DNA of 64,000 nt from contig NC_049997.1 in NCBI RefSeq assembly GCF_000003815.2, forward strand, positions 7,536,707 through 7,600,706. Reading direction: 5' to 3'. The stretch comes from Branchiostoma floridae (Eukaryota; Chordata; Leptocardii; Amphioxiformes; Branchiostomatidae). Shown here piece by piece: positions 1 to 13,300 of the stretch; the first letter of the stretch is position 1; each line of letters starts with the position of its first letter. A program made the position numbers and the translations under genes. The notes beneath the pieces are model-generated. The model was given only the letters and a program-made list of their open reading frames with translations. It searched no databases and was not told the origin of the DNA.

Positions 1-1607
1 ACTAGTAGGTAGCACACTGTTTGGTTGTATTGTAATAAGCACAATGCCTTTAGGCAGACAGGGAAGGCATTCATATTGTCGCCAGTTATGGGCCATAATG
101 CATGTACCAGTTACATTAGGGAGCTTAAAGTCGATAAAGCCCTGCCACCACGTTATTGATTTCTTGATGATAACACATCTTGCTGTAAGCGGAAACAAAT
201 CGATGATGGGGAAACATCTGGTCCTGTCATGTCAGTGATGAAATCATTTTTCTAGTCTGTGTGCTGTGTTTGTTTCTGATCAAGAAGGTTTAATAATGAA
301 AAAGAAATCTTTATTGACACGACAAAAGTACAGCGACTTTCGTAAGGTCTACATGTATAACAACACTTACAGTACAACTAAACAGTCATATATTATATGG
401 ATATCTTTATTTGATACTGTAATTCACTTTATGTTCACGGTAGCAAAATTTCGCGGTGTGAGAAAAAATTAAGTGTTAACGGCACTCTATGTTCGCGGTG
501 GCGGCGGTTCACCAAAAGAAAGTCGGCCTGTTTCGGCCGTGATTTGATGACAGCGCACGGAACGCAACAGGGCCAATGACCCCTGATATGTCGCAATCAC
601 ATTTGCCGCATAGGCTGACGGGATACCCACGCCAAACACAAGCGACGCGGGCGCCATTTTGAAATATTTTCGGCGTGAAAGACGGCGCTAAGTTTTAAAC
701 TTTCAGCGTAATTTGTGGACACAAATTGTACACAAATTGTACACAAGGAGGTGAAGAGTTTATCTCTCCGATATTTACAGTAGTTCCAACTCAGAATTAT
801 GAAACGAACGTCTTTTTTTCGGCATGTAAGCGGAGTTTTGTTTGCCACGTTTCTAGTCGTAAAAATTTCCCCGCTATTATTGTTGTGAATCTTAGTTGCT
901 GTAATTCCATAGCCATTACTTGTATTTGTAAAGACCGGTACTACTCAGTTTTATTTTTTGTTCTGTTTTTAACTTGTAGAAATCTAGTTAAACTATGATA
1001 ATGTACTAAGTAGATTGTTATCGCAGCCATGTCACGGCGTGTACGTAAGTTTTGTTAGTAAACAAAGCCGATATGTTTCTTTTTCCTCCGGTCGCCGGTG
1101 GCACATTTCTATACAATAATGACTCCCTGTATCGTATATGTGTTGAATCAACTTTTATTTTTACAACATACTGGTATTTCAGTAAATTCGCTGGTTTATT
1201 TGTACTCATCACCTGAAATTCCGCGACTTTGTTGAAAATTCCTTTGTCTAACGCTTGGCTTGGGTACCGCCATTTTGTAACATTTTTTTTATGTATCGCT
1301 AGCTGTAGTTGTACAAATATACGAGTCATTTTTTGTACTAGTACTAGTACTTTCAGTGATGATCCTGTAGTAATTCCTTGCTTGAATAGCACTGTAGTAG
1401 TTTTTTAGTTTGTAAATGTACACATGCTGCCTGCTAGCGGCGATGTAAACAAAATAGCGGTTTATGTTATCGTAACGTAAACATGAACATAAGTAAAAGA
1501 AATGACACAATTTTGTGCTTGTAGAATAAATGTTTTATTTCTTGAGGAGAATTTGTGTTTGAGTTGTTATTGTGGCGATCGTTGCGTGTTGAAAGTGTGT
1601 TGTGTGA
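1..1607. other. Upstream region, no gene supported
   Basis: No open frame here looks like a real gene. From about 480 to 660 the sequence is locally richer in G, C and CpG than its surroundings (for example GTTCGCGGTGGCGGCGG), as could occur near a promoter, but I see no decisive core-promoter motif. The segment from 413 carries one arm of a possible inverted-repeat element. Confidence 0.5.
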
Positions 1608-1789
1608 ATGGATAAGACATTCGTAACGTACTAGTAAGTACTAGTTCTAAGTACTTGGATGGTAGCGGAGAAGGGGGAGGGGGGCGAAAGACGAATGATT
1701 TTTTAACGGCAATGATAACTTCGCGGCACAGACGTCACCGTGAAAACCGTGAACATAAAGTTACCGTTAATAAAACAGGAATTACAGTA
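413..1789. mobile_element. Possible inverted-repeat (TIR) element around the EPS8 5' region
   Basis: GATACTGTAATTC at about 415 reappears in reverse complement at about 1776-1788. Just inside each end is TTTATGTTCACGG followed by GCGGTG or CACGGTG-like sequence. The arms are short and imperfect, and no transposase frame is visible between them. It may be one old element or two independent insertions of a related family. Confidence 0.35.
1608..1633 (+). CDS. EPS8: Candidate first coding exon of the EPS8 gene
   Basis: An ATG opens eight codons (MDKTFVTY plus two bases) and runs into a consensus donor (TA followed by GTAAGT). Joined to the exon at 7204 it stays in frame and gives a Tyr-Gly-Tyr junction. 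The start-codon context is poor, and the segment lies inside a region bounded by inverted terminal sequences (see 413-1789). A good acceptor-like tract sits directly before the gap at 1823, so the true first coding exon could be hidden there instead. Phase compatibility is the only strong argument. Confidence 0.3.
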
Positions 1790-1822
1790 TCTGTTTGACC
1801 TCTGACATTCTACTTCTTGCAG

Positions 1823-1922
1823 NNNNNNNNNNNNNNNNNNNNNNNNNNNNNNNNNNNNNNNNNNNNNNNNNNNNNNNNNNNNNNNNNNNNNNNNNNNNNN
1901 NNNNNNNNNNNNNNNNNNNNNN
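1823..1922. other. Assembly gap (100 N)
   Basis: Exactly 100 N, the usual placeholder for a gap of unknown size. The sequence just before it, a pyrimidine-rich tract ending CTTCTTGCAG, is a good splice acceptor, so an exon may be missing here. Confidence 0.95.
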
Positions 1923-4589
1923 ACATGATTTTTGAGAGGTATTGTGGTATTTTTAAAACCCAATTTGGTTACTAGATTTAGAAAAAAATCTTTTCTTTTC
2001 CTTGTTAAAAAAACTTATCAAAGAAAATATGAAATTTTGTTCTTCCAAAGTTCCACTGCAATGAAATTCATTCTCCTTGACATTAAGGTTTTTATCTCAA
2101 TGTCATTCTGATGAAATAAAAGGATTTTTTTTTTCAATTTGTATTTCCATACGAAGCCCTTGTTGGTGTGCTTTTTTAATGGAATAGCCAAGTTGTTTTC
2201 CTCTGTTATTTTGCCTTCTTTTGAGTAAACTGGAATCTTTTCCGCAGATGAACTGTTTCAGTTTCCGCTGCTCCTGTTTCTGTTCCTCTCGCTCTCCTGG
2301 TCACCCCTCCTCCTCCGACAGACCCAGACGAAGGTAGACCCTGCCCGCGCACGACTCCGTGCATGAGCGCGTGAAAGTGGCATGCCCAAATACAGTCAGC
2401 AGGATGAGCTGTCTCACATGTCGCAAAAGGCCTGAGTCTCCAGAATTGCCTGAAATCATCAGGTAGAAATTAGAGGACCTGAGTTCAATGTCGTCAGAGT
2501 AACTCAGGCCAGAACAGTTCATTTTCTTGGTTCCTGGACACCTTTATGTAAAAATCGAGTAAAAAGACAGGTTAAAAACCAAGGCGGTTTCTTATTGAAA
2601 CAGAGGTCTGGAAGATACACTTGGATTTTTCTCCAAGCAGCTGTTGAAGTGTGGAAGACCATAACATTTCCTGACTGTACTTGCAATTAATTGTAGACTT
2701 TTCTGACAGTCTCTTACCACCTTGTCAGAAACGCCTATCAGAAAAAGTTATAATCTTCCACCTTACATCTGCTTAAAGATTTTTCCAGAAATTTCTCTCC
2801 TCTCTGTTTCTCCATGTTGGTCTTTCATCCAAAACTGAGAACCAAGAAATGGACTTGGTGAGGCCTTGCTGGGGAATGATTAACTTGCCTGTTCAGGGCT
2901 CAAAGTGCCAACCTACAATCTACATGTACAATTGGAGAAGCAAAATTAGAAAACTTTGTGGAAACTTTGTGAAATAGTTGTGGAAACATGTCAATTGTTT
3001 CCTTTACCAGTCAAAACTTACCATTTAGACAAATTTTCTAAGAAATGAAATTTCATCATCGATGGTGACTTTGATCGAGTGTCCCATCCACATGAAACTT
3101 CGAAAGTCAAAAATTTTGTTCAACCATTCTTCATAATTTTTTTAATAATCTTAAGCTGTCACAATTCTTAATTTGGAATATTGCAGGTGACATTTTGATG
3201 CCTTTTCCATTTGATTAATACCTGTCAGTCATCACGTCTGCGGGTTGTCAAAATGTGATTTCAAGGCCGTTACTAAAAGCATGTCTGCTTGCTTGTGGTC
3301 AGTGTGCTAACGTGACAGCAATGCATGTTGTGTCAGGTTGTAGTGTCGTCTGTGTGAATTAATTTTAGTTCAGGTAGTTTTTCTAGGATTTGTCACGTCA
3401 GTTTACCATGGTTGTGTTTTTGTCCGAAAGCAAGTCTTGTAGACTGCAAATAGTATACAAAGAGGCGTATGTAATGGCTCCAAGCAGATGTACAGTGTTT
3501 GAGATTCGCTTATTTTACAAAAGAAAAGAAATGAGATGATAAAAGTTTGACTCAGATAAAAAGCAAAAGCTGCACATCAACATGTGCATATGAATGAACC
3601 AGCAGTGGTATAACTTCAACCATCCTTGAGCATAACACGCATGTAGCATAATAAAGCCAGCAAAAAAGGTGCAGATAATAAACTTTTAAAATGATCTAGA
3701 AAAGCAAATGCTTGTAGAAGCCATACATTTTGATAGAATGTATGGGTAGAATACTAAAATTATACTAGAAATTAAAGTAAGCCAAGCTTATGTACAAATG
3801 TATCAACAAACTAGCACTAGTGCCAAACTGCAGCTATATATGTACAAGATCAGAAAGTATGACTAAGTCTTGCTCCGTTATCATCATCATCGTGACAAGC
3901 TACACATGTAGTTGCTGTGATCTTCTTGACTCTAATTCCGTAGGTTGTGATACAGCCAAGAACTGATCACGGCCATCACCATTTGTTGGTGTGGAATGAT
4001 GCTCTCTCCTGAAGCGTGAAATGGAAACATGTTCAGCCCATTTGTAGACAGCTTCCGTATTGATCCAAAGGGTGTCTGCACTCATTGCGTGTCTGAGTAA
4101 AGTGCCAAACCGCACGTAAAAATGATGCAAATGGTCTCAAACACACTAAATCAAGTACAGTGTGTAGTTTTAAATTCAGAAAAGTGTGAATATGTCAAAC
4201 TGTTATAGGTATAATTAAGGGCATTTATCAAAGATTTAAGCAGAAAAATCTTGATAAAAAGTAACCCAGTAGAATAATAACTTAAGGCTTTTCAATCTGT
4301 CATAGATTCATTTTGTAGTTCTACTAGGTATTCTGAACTAATTATTCCATTATCCATGTAAGACTAATACTAAAATCTATGTGTACATACAGCCCTGTCT
4401 GTGTGCTAATGTGTGTTTCTTGCTGTTAGTAAGCTAACCTCCTTTTTTAAATCCCTTCCTTTGCTGCTATTTCTTTCTGTGCTTTCATTTCCTTCCCAAA
4501 CATATGCGTGTTCTATCCTAACTTCCAACCTAATGTCTATATTAACATTGAACTCCGACTTTCTTGGCTTCTTTTCATATTTCCTGTCG

Positions 4590-4870
4590 CTTGCCCTGTT
4601 TCTCTCCCCCTTGCACCCCCCTTCTTTTGGCGCATACCCCCCCTTCTCCTTGTTACCCCTTGCCCTGTTTCTCTCCCTCTTGCACCCCCCTTCTTTTGGC
4701 ACATACCCCCCTTCTCCTTGTTATCCCTTGCCCTGTTTCTCTCCCTCTTGCACCCCCCTTCTTTTGGCACATACCCCCCTTCTCCTTGTTACCCCTTGCC
4801 CTGTTTCTCTCCCTCTTGCACCCCCCTTCTTTTGGCACATCCCCCCCTTCTCCATGTTACCCCTTGCTAC
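4590..4870. repeat. Tandem repeat, four copies of a 68-69 bp unit
   Basis: The pyrimidine-rich unit containing TGCACCCCCCTTCTTTTGGC starts at 4612, 4681, 4749 and 4817, so the spacings are 69, 68 and 68. The copies are nearly identical, which implies recent amplification. Open frames on both strands here are by-products of a repeat lacking stops. Confidence 0.9.
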
Positions 4871-6906
4871 CCCCTTGTCCTGTCTTACCCCCTGCAGCGT
4901 GTGGACCAGCCATTGACAATGCTCATACAGGCGTACATGTTGCGATATGTCAGACTCAAGGTGCGTTATAACATGATATACACTAATCACCACGTATGTC
5001 ATCACATTTGTTAAATGAACAAGCACCATTCACAAGATGAGTCACTTGATATTTTCTGCTTGCTCAGAAAATCCTACACCCCCTTTACAATTGAGGAAAA
5101 TCAGATGTACATGTAAAGTTCAGAAACATAATACACACACAGTATATCAAATCAATGTTTTGCCTCACATTTTAAAAAAGTTTGTGTCTTTATCAAGCAA
5201 AGTCTACCTATGGATTATAGTATCTTTGCTATATTACAGTATTTCTGACCCTATCTTCCTCCATGACCACAATGAAAAGTGGCCTGCAGGCTGACTTGAG
5301 TTTTGTATGAATTAACACTTTAGAAAAAGGCTCAAATTTACAAGCAAAAAGTCTTTAGGATAGCAGTCTGTAGGACGGCATGTTTAACATGTTGACATCC
5401 CTTTTTTCCACATCTCACCACTACCAGTAGATTAGCTTTTCAGTACATCAATAGTCTTAACTGAATCGATATATACTTGGTTTCTTACCACACCCCACAT
5501 AAAAGGTGTCTTTAAAAAGAGCCCAAAATGTCCGTCTGGCCATTTTCTAAAACGTGCTGTATCGAAAAAACGCGATGTATAAGCTGTCATCGAAGCAAGC
5601 CGTTTAAGAAATCCAACACGGCATGCAAGAAAGTCCCACAGAAAGTTCGAAGTATTGATTTGTGCTAATTACATTGGCCACCTGCTTAGACAGTGTGCCA
5701 AACTGGTAACTGCTGTATAGAGAAATACATTATAAAATTCAAACATCAGTGTTTCATGCATGTCAGTTTGCTGTACAAGACTGAAGGAACATGCACTCAC
5801 TCAGTCTAGCCAGCTGTTTTGTAACAGTTTGAAAGCCACTGCATAGGAGCCCTTTATTACAAAATAGCAGTTACTGTGGGATTAGGCCGAATATTGCCAT
5901 AAAATCTTTTAAAAAATCAGCATGTCATGAAAATGAGCTAAAACTTGCAATGCATGGATAGAAAGTACTGTCAAACAAAATATCTAAATTCTCCAGTGAT
6001 CATATCAATCTTGTGTAACATGAGTAACATGTGCAAGTTGTCAAGTGAAGTAAGTTATCTAAAATGACCTTCATGATCACGACACAATATGCACTTTATG
6101 ATTAATGTATATCTTGCGATTATCGTCTTACTTTCACTAGGTTACTTGTATTGTGATGTAAGACTTGGTATAACAATTCACAGCACCAGTGACTGCAGAT
6201 AACCTTATGCACTATGAAATATAGAGTATATTTTTGCTGAATTAAAACACAATTATTACTTAACTCAAGCATTGTCTGTCCAAGTCTACTAAACTTGTCA
6301 AGTAATTGTCGTGCACAATGTTTGGTAGGTTTCTTGCATGTGCAATGGCAGGGAGCCTGTTGTGCATGTTCTCTAATTGAGCATGAGTCCACCATGTTTG
6401 TTGGAATGACCTTCGTATTGTCCTTGGTCACCTTTCATAAGCTTCAGTGTCTGTAACAATAGAATTAGAATTCAGAGCTGATGTAATCTCTGATATAATA
6501 TTACTGTTTTTATAAGGTTTGATTTACCATGTAGCTCTAGTACTCACATGTACATTTCTGTAATAGATTTCAGTTAGTATAGTATTACATGCATACTTTG
6601 TGCATTCATGAAAATTTTAAGGTACTAAGAGTGTTTTGCAGAAGAATATCATACAAAATGAATGTTCAACCTTTCATTCTAACGTCAAGAGTACATTATG
6701 ACATTAATGATTAAAAAGTTATAGATAATAGAATCAAGTAGTGAACAGAATTAGCTTTCAACTTTCAGTTGACTCTTAGTCTTACTTATAACGTTACCTG
6801 AATGACATGCAATAATATCTAGAATTGCGTATCTGTTTTTGTCTTCAATAACAGAATCATGTTTAAACTGAAATTTGTCAAAGGTGTTTCAAAGAAAAGA
6901 TAACTG

Positions 6907-7133
6907 TAACGTTAGTTCACCTTTATCCAATGGGTAACCTATATACGTTATGTGAAAAAAAACAGAGCATTTAGGATATCAGTTCAACGGACGGCGGTTT
7001 CAAAGTGCAATACTTTGAAAATATTGCATTTTGAAACCACTACTATCAGTGGACTTGATATTACTAGTAGATATCCAGTTTTCAAATACAATGGATATAG
7101 GTCACTCCATGGATAAAGGTGAACTGACGTTAA
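6907..7133. mobile_element. MITE-like inverted repeat next to an EPS8 exon
   Basis: The left arm TAACGTTAGTTCACCTTTA and the right arm (reverse complement TTAACGTCAGTTCACCTTTA) frame a mostly palindromic 227-bp segment. No coding capacity. It ends only 70 bp before the exon at 7204. Confidence 0.65.
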
Positions 7134-7203
7134 ATATTGACCTTGATTTAAGGAATGTGAAGTCCATGTTAAGAGTCTGACAAATTCTCTCCCTTTACTA
7201 CAG

Positions 7204-7283
7204 TGGTTACGCTCCTTCCGGACAAAACGGCTACCAAAATGGCTTCAATGGGGCCAGCCGACCCAGTGCCAAGGAAATATATG
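7204..7283 (+). CDS. EPS8: EPS8 exon: N-terminal Gly/Asn/Tyr-rich segment
   Basis: Acceptor CTTTACTACAG, donor ATG/GTAAGT. It encodes [16 protein letters not shown] and then SAKEIY, matching the N terminus of EPS8 where SAKALYEQRK precedes the PTB domain. It enters with one base and leaves with one base of a split codon, so at least one upstream exon must carry the initiator Met. Confidence 0.88.
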
Positions 7284-10200
7284 GTAAGTACAGAAGTCAT
7301 AATATTAGAAACATTCATAGTTGGACTAATTGACTTAATCAAACAAAGAAAACTAATTTCTAAGGCATTGGTATTCCATGAGAAAACTAACCTTTTAGTT
7401 TTACAGATGTTCACATATTTTGGCTTGTAGATGAAGGCATGATATTCATTTAGACTTCAAGTATAATGATGTTAAGCAGAGAACCAACAATTTCAAAAGG
7501 ATCTGAAAAAGAATATGTTGGCCTATTCCATTAAACCAGAATATCATTTTAAAATTTTGTTTCCAATATAATTACAATTCAAAATCCTTCTGTGAAAAGG
7601 CCTGTATCTCAGTAACAAAGATAATTTTTTTATAAGAACGGATTGAGTTTTGAGATGACCCCCAGAGAGGTCCCTGATATGTAGGTGTTGACATTTAACA
7701 GTGTTTACTGGTCCATTTTTGTCCGAGCTGAACTTTAGGACTGCTCCCTTTATGTTTAAAGTCTATATTAAGGCACAAGCAAACTGGGTAGTAAGCACTG
7801 GAATTACTAGCCACAATATTACAATGCACGGTGAGCTACTGAATTTAGAACTGGAATTTGTTAGATACAGCTACAATTATTGGAAATGTTTATATGATCT
7901 TTATCACGTTTGTTTGTCATATGAGATATATCTAGATTAGATACAAATATTCCTTTGGGTATAAGCAAAACATATTCCATTTTGGAGTGAGTAATAACAA
8001 GCAATATAAAGGACATGTTGCTAATTTGTTATATTTGTACTGACAACATTTCACTTACAGAAATCCTATCAGTCATGGACCCTTGCTTCAAGGAACTTGC
8101 TTGCATGGAATGTTTTGTTATTGTGATGTTCCCCTGTGTTTGAAATGGCCAATGATTGTGTTATAGTACATTTAATATAACCCTGTAGCCTGTTCCCATG
8201 TCCAACCCTTCCCTAATTGTTGTGAACATTTCTCCATTTGTACGTACCCTGATTTCTGCAGACGAGGAAGGTATGTCTCCAGAACATGGTGGTGCTGCAC
8301 TCTGAAGACCTGCATGCAAACCTGCATGAACCTGTACCCTCTTTCTTTCCATGGGTCAATTTTTTGGCTGTCATTTTTTGCAGCATACGTTTGTCCTCAG
8401 CCTGGTCTCCTCTGTTGATGGTATCTTGTATGTTTGCTAGACTGTGTTGCTATTATTGCATTTTGTTTGTAATGCTAATTGAGGCATGAATTTCAGTTGT
8501 GCAAAGATTGTTTTTTGTGGATTTTTTTTGGACTTTGTCACCCAGAATTGCCTTTGATACAGCAATTATTGCAACAGCAGCTACTGCAAGGATTATTAAA
8601 TCAGCCTCTAAAAAAATGTTTAATAATAGAGAAGTTTATTTGCAAGTTCGTGCCCAGGGCTAATTGCAAGTACATGGTATAAACATAGTAGATATACAAG
8701 TGACAATGAACAGTTATGAACAATATTCTACTGTACTACTAGAGTTGGCTATTTCTAAACAGGTTGGGTTTGACTTCTTTTTTGGAAGCAGAGGGAGACG
8801 AATAATATGCATAATGCAGGGTTGCAGACCCTAAAGTTGTTTTTGATAAAGGCTGATATAACAATCCTTATATATATATATATATATACAGTCATAGTAC
8901 TCATACAGAATCTAAGTTTCAATTACACACATTTAAGATTTTAAGAAAACATACAGCACATCATGTTTTATTGTATCTGACTTTTTTCCACCAAGGCCTT
9001 GCATCCTGGATTTTACACGGTTCATTCACTGTAGCTTGATACCAATTTTTATTGCATCTATTGATATTCACTGCTCTACATTTGCCATTGGTGTTATTAC
9101 TACTCAAGTTAGCCTAGAGTAAAGCTTATGATATCTATATTTGTGGATATGTCGGGAGGGATCTGGAACGTTGGCTGCGGGACACCCGTGGTGCTTGCAG
9201 CCATAAACAGCTATATGGCCTAATGAGCCCTCGTTATATGCTAATGAGCCTTCCCGCAGTTGGAACGCATCTACACGCATGCGGAAGCTGTCGGGGACCC
9301 CTGCTAAGCTATTGGGGACCTCTGCTAAGCTATATCAGACGAATGCTCCGGACCTTTCGGGAGAAATTCTGCTGATATCTTTATGGCGATATTGCAGTTG
9401 CATCTAGATGCTGAAAAAAAGCTGTCGGTGAGAGGTTGTCGGCTCGCAGATATCGGGAAAAACTGTGTCTAGATCGTGCCTTAGCCTAGAGTAAAGCTTA
9501 TGATATCTATCTGTACAATTACAGAGCAGCGTAAGAAATATGCGCAAGCTCGCGATGTGGGGGAAGAAGCCAGGAGCTTTCCCGTGGAGGTAGGTGGATA
9601 CCCCATCGAGGTACGTGCCCACTTTCTCTTTTTCTTTTCTTACGTTACCTTAATTATCACATCTGTACATTCTTTGTTAATACCCCCGTCACATGTAGTG
9701 AAAATCGATCGGACGATGAGTCTGCGAGCTGTAAATTACGAGGATGCATGACCTTGATGCCAACGAAGAAATGGTAGAGTTCCCCCTTTCCCGTCAGGGT
9801 CATGCCTCGTAATTTAGAGCTCGCAGACTCGTCGTCCGATAGATTTTTGCCACATGTGACGGGGGTATAAAGAGATCAGATACGTTTTGTGTTATCTTTG
9901 TTGTGGTTTTGTCTTCCATTCTTACCATATTGTGTCACTGTTTCCCAGTCGTAGAATTTCATAGTTCAATTGTTTTGTGTTCCCCTGCATGTTTTTGTGA
10001 GTTTTGTTGTCAATAGTTTTGTGATCTTTTAAACCTTTGTTGCATGAAGTAACTCCTTAAATTTGTAAACTTTAAGGTTCTTCTGGAAAATTTCTTAATT
10101 TCATCCCCCTCAGTGTACCCTTTGTTTTGCTTTCTGTGTTTTGTTTCGTTCACAAATCCATGGGCACTTTTTGAACTAACGTACTAAACAAGACTAGACC

Positions 10201-10365
10201 TAGACATTATGATATATGTGCTGTGTCTTTGTTGCTTATTTGACTTTTGTCCATTGACACTTATAGTTAAGTTTAATGGACGTGTTTAGAGGAAATTAAA
10301 GATATCCTTGACTTGTCTAACTATATAAAATGTATTTGGCAGAAAATAGCTTACAAATTAGCAGA

Positions 10366-10399
<34 letters not shown>

Positions 10400-13300
10400 C
10401 TGAAGAATAATCTTATGATATAGAAGAATCAGCAGAAGAATATTATTATAGAAGAATAGTCATTATGTAGACCTTGAAAGTGTTTTTAAGTGTTTTTTTT
10501 TTAAATGTCAACTGGTGTGAAAGATAGACTTCTACCTTGTTAACTAGCTAAACTGTTATTTGTAGCAAACCCTCTTGTAATTAGCCAGCAAAAGGGTATA
10601 TCACCCCGAAAGGGGCAGTAGAACCCTGCCGTGTATAAGCATGTGCGAACATGTGTGTATGGCGGCTTTGAAAAGGTGTCCCTTGACACCTGTTACGCCA
10701 TACCCTCCATTGTCATCATATATGGAGAATCCTAATAAATAAATAAATTTCCTTGATTTTCAGCACCTGGCCACGTACGCCATGGACCCCAAGAACGCCA
10801 TGCTGACCATAGAGGATGGGGTGAGGAAGCTGAAGCTGATGGATGCGAAGGGGAAGATCTGGACTCAGGAGATGACCATGCAGGTGGACGAGAGGGCTGT
10901 CCTGCTCATCGACAACGAGACACACGAGGAGCTCGAGAACTTTCCTCTCAGCGGGTCAGTAGCCTGATTTAATCTCGCTTATAGCAGCCCACGCAACATC
11001 TGCTGGCCTCCGCGGGGAGGGGCCAGTTACTGCCCTGGACAGCAGAGTTTGTGTTACACAGACTAGCGGGTCAGGGTTTAGAGCCAGTCAAAATGTTAAA
11101 ATTCTGTACCTACATCCGCCTTCTTGCAGTTATTTTGATCGTTGGAATCTGCTCTTGGCTATTGCCAATCACTTGATGTACAGTCACTACTACACAGGGA
11201 CCTATTTCTTTCAAAAGACATGCTGTTAAGCCATGATTTCTTTCTTTAAATTTGGTCCACCATAAAAAGAGTAAAGGATCTACTGTAAATGCAGAAATGT
11301 TTGCCGTGTTTTTCTGTCTGCGTTTTTTTGTGGTGGCGGCAGCTGGCACTGGGATGATTTTTCCATTACAGTATGTGACTACTGTATGTGGCACTACCTG
11401 ACAAACTTAAAACCACTGCAAACACTCCATTTTCTCCCTTTGGTGAAATGGAATACCCCTGAACTTAAATGAATTTTACTGTAATCCTTGTACATGTAAG
11501 TTTCCTTTTAGTGCCATTTAACATAAAGTTTAGTACCATTCAACATATGATAAAGTTTTGAGATGTGATAATCTCATCTATTGTGATGCTTAACATGTTT
11601 ATCACAATTACTTGACGAGGAGTCAGACAAAGGATGTTTGTCAAATGAAAACGTTTTGTTTTGTCTGATGATTGACATTTGACCATGTTTTGCCCTGCCA
11701 GCATCACTATAAACAAGGCCGTGATGAACGAGGGGAACTATAACAGCATCCTGGTGCTGGCTGTGAAGGACCCCAACCAGAAGTTCCCAGACATGCACAT
11801 GTTTCAGGTACGTAGTGAAGTGTAGTGTTTGTGAATGATGTCTTAGATCAGGGTTCTAGCCAGCATCCGTCCTTCCGTTCTTTGATAGAATTTTGCATTC
11901 TGTACTCTGTGACGGGCAAAAATAGGCATGTAAAGATATCAGCTGAACCAAGCTGAGTCTACTAGCAAAATTTGCGCCTCAAAATAAAGGAAATAATGTT
12001 TCAGAGGGGTTAGGTTTCAAAATTCCCAGGAGAGCATGCCTCCAAACCCCCTTAGGATCATATTCCATGCAGGGAACGACCAAAAATTTCAGGCTGGCTA
12101 GAACACTGCCTTAGATGTTGCATAGTCAATAGCCTGTGTTACGCTACGGTAACATTTCCAAACCGGTTTAATGCAGTTACTCCTGTTTTTGCCAGTCTTC
12201 CTTAAGATAGGCAATTTAACAAGACAGGAAGTTTTTGGCATTGAGCCAATGCTGTATGTGTACCCAGGCTTCTGGTGTCTACTGAAGTATAAAGAAAGTT
12301 GTCAGCATGACTGAACTTCTTGTTCTTGTTTTAATTGTTGGTAACAGAGTTCTAGTCAGTGCCCGTCCATCCGTCCTTTGACGGAATTTTGCAGCTGGTG
12401 ACGGAAAAATTTTGCCCATTCTGTCCTCTGTGACGGACAATAATTGAAAGATATTAAGAATTATGTAAAGATTTTTAAAAAAATGAAATTTTGCAAAGAT
12501 CTCCAGAAATTCAGCATAGTTACCAATGAACCAAGCTGAGTTACTCTACAAGCAAAATTTGCCCCTCAAAATGCAAGAAATAGCAAGGGTCTAGATTCAA
12601 AATTTTCCCAGACCCAGAGGATCGTTGCACTGTCCGCACAGTATTTCATGTCTCTGGCACTCAATTAAAAATCCAGGGAACGGAAAAAATGTCAGGCTGG
12701 CTAGAACACTGGTTAGTAATATCTAATTTGTTCCTCAGACGGACCGAATACCTGCAGATGTAATATGTAAGGACATCAAGGCAGCAATAGACGACTTCAA
12801 AAGCGGCAGAAAGCGTTACCGACCTCCGTCCTCTCGCGAGGACTTCAATCCGCCGCCGAGTCGGAGCGATCCCAGGCAGGATTCGCCCAGCGCAGGAAGT
12901 AGTTCCCGTATCCCTCCGCCGCCAGTGGTACCCGCGCCACAGCCCCCGGCGGGGAACGTAAAAAGGCAGGCGGAGGCGTTTGAGTCGGCCGCCGCCCAAC
13001 AACAGAACGGGTACTCCTCCCCGCCAAAGAGCCCTCCCGCTCGGTCACCAAGGTACATTAGGTTGTTTATTTTTTTATCTTGCTTCGAAAATTTTTGAAA
13101 AAAGACAGAATACAGCAAAATATACCCAAAATGAAAGTTTGATATTTGTAAAGTTAAAGCCTATGGTGTCTGCTAAAGGTATATTTTACTTTTATTAATA
13201 GTGGCTCTCATTTAGGTAAAATCATGTGCCATCAGATGCAAGTAAGAAGAGGATGAATATTCTTCTGAATTACAAACTGCATATTATAACCATGAATAAT

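Larger units (their letters stand above)
1923..7203. other. Probable first intron of EPS8 or upstream non-coding DNA
   Basis: AT-rich sequence without a convincing exon. It holds a 68-bp tandem repeat (about 4590-4870) and an inverted-repeat element (6907-7133). The open frames here are short or come from the tandem repeat. Confidence 0.55.

Noticed and set aside
4590-4870. CRISPR-like regular repeat
   Set aside because: A head-to-tail tandem repeat without unique spacers, in a eukaryotic context.
4406-5029. Several overlapping open frames on both strands (Lys/Glu/Gly- or Pro/Leu-rich)
   Set aside because: They lie on the 68-bp tandem repeat, which lacks stops in several frames. Their repetitive peptides follow the DNA repeat.
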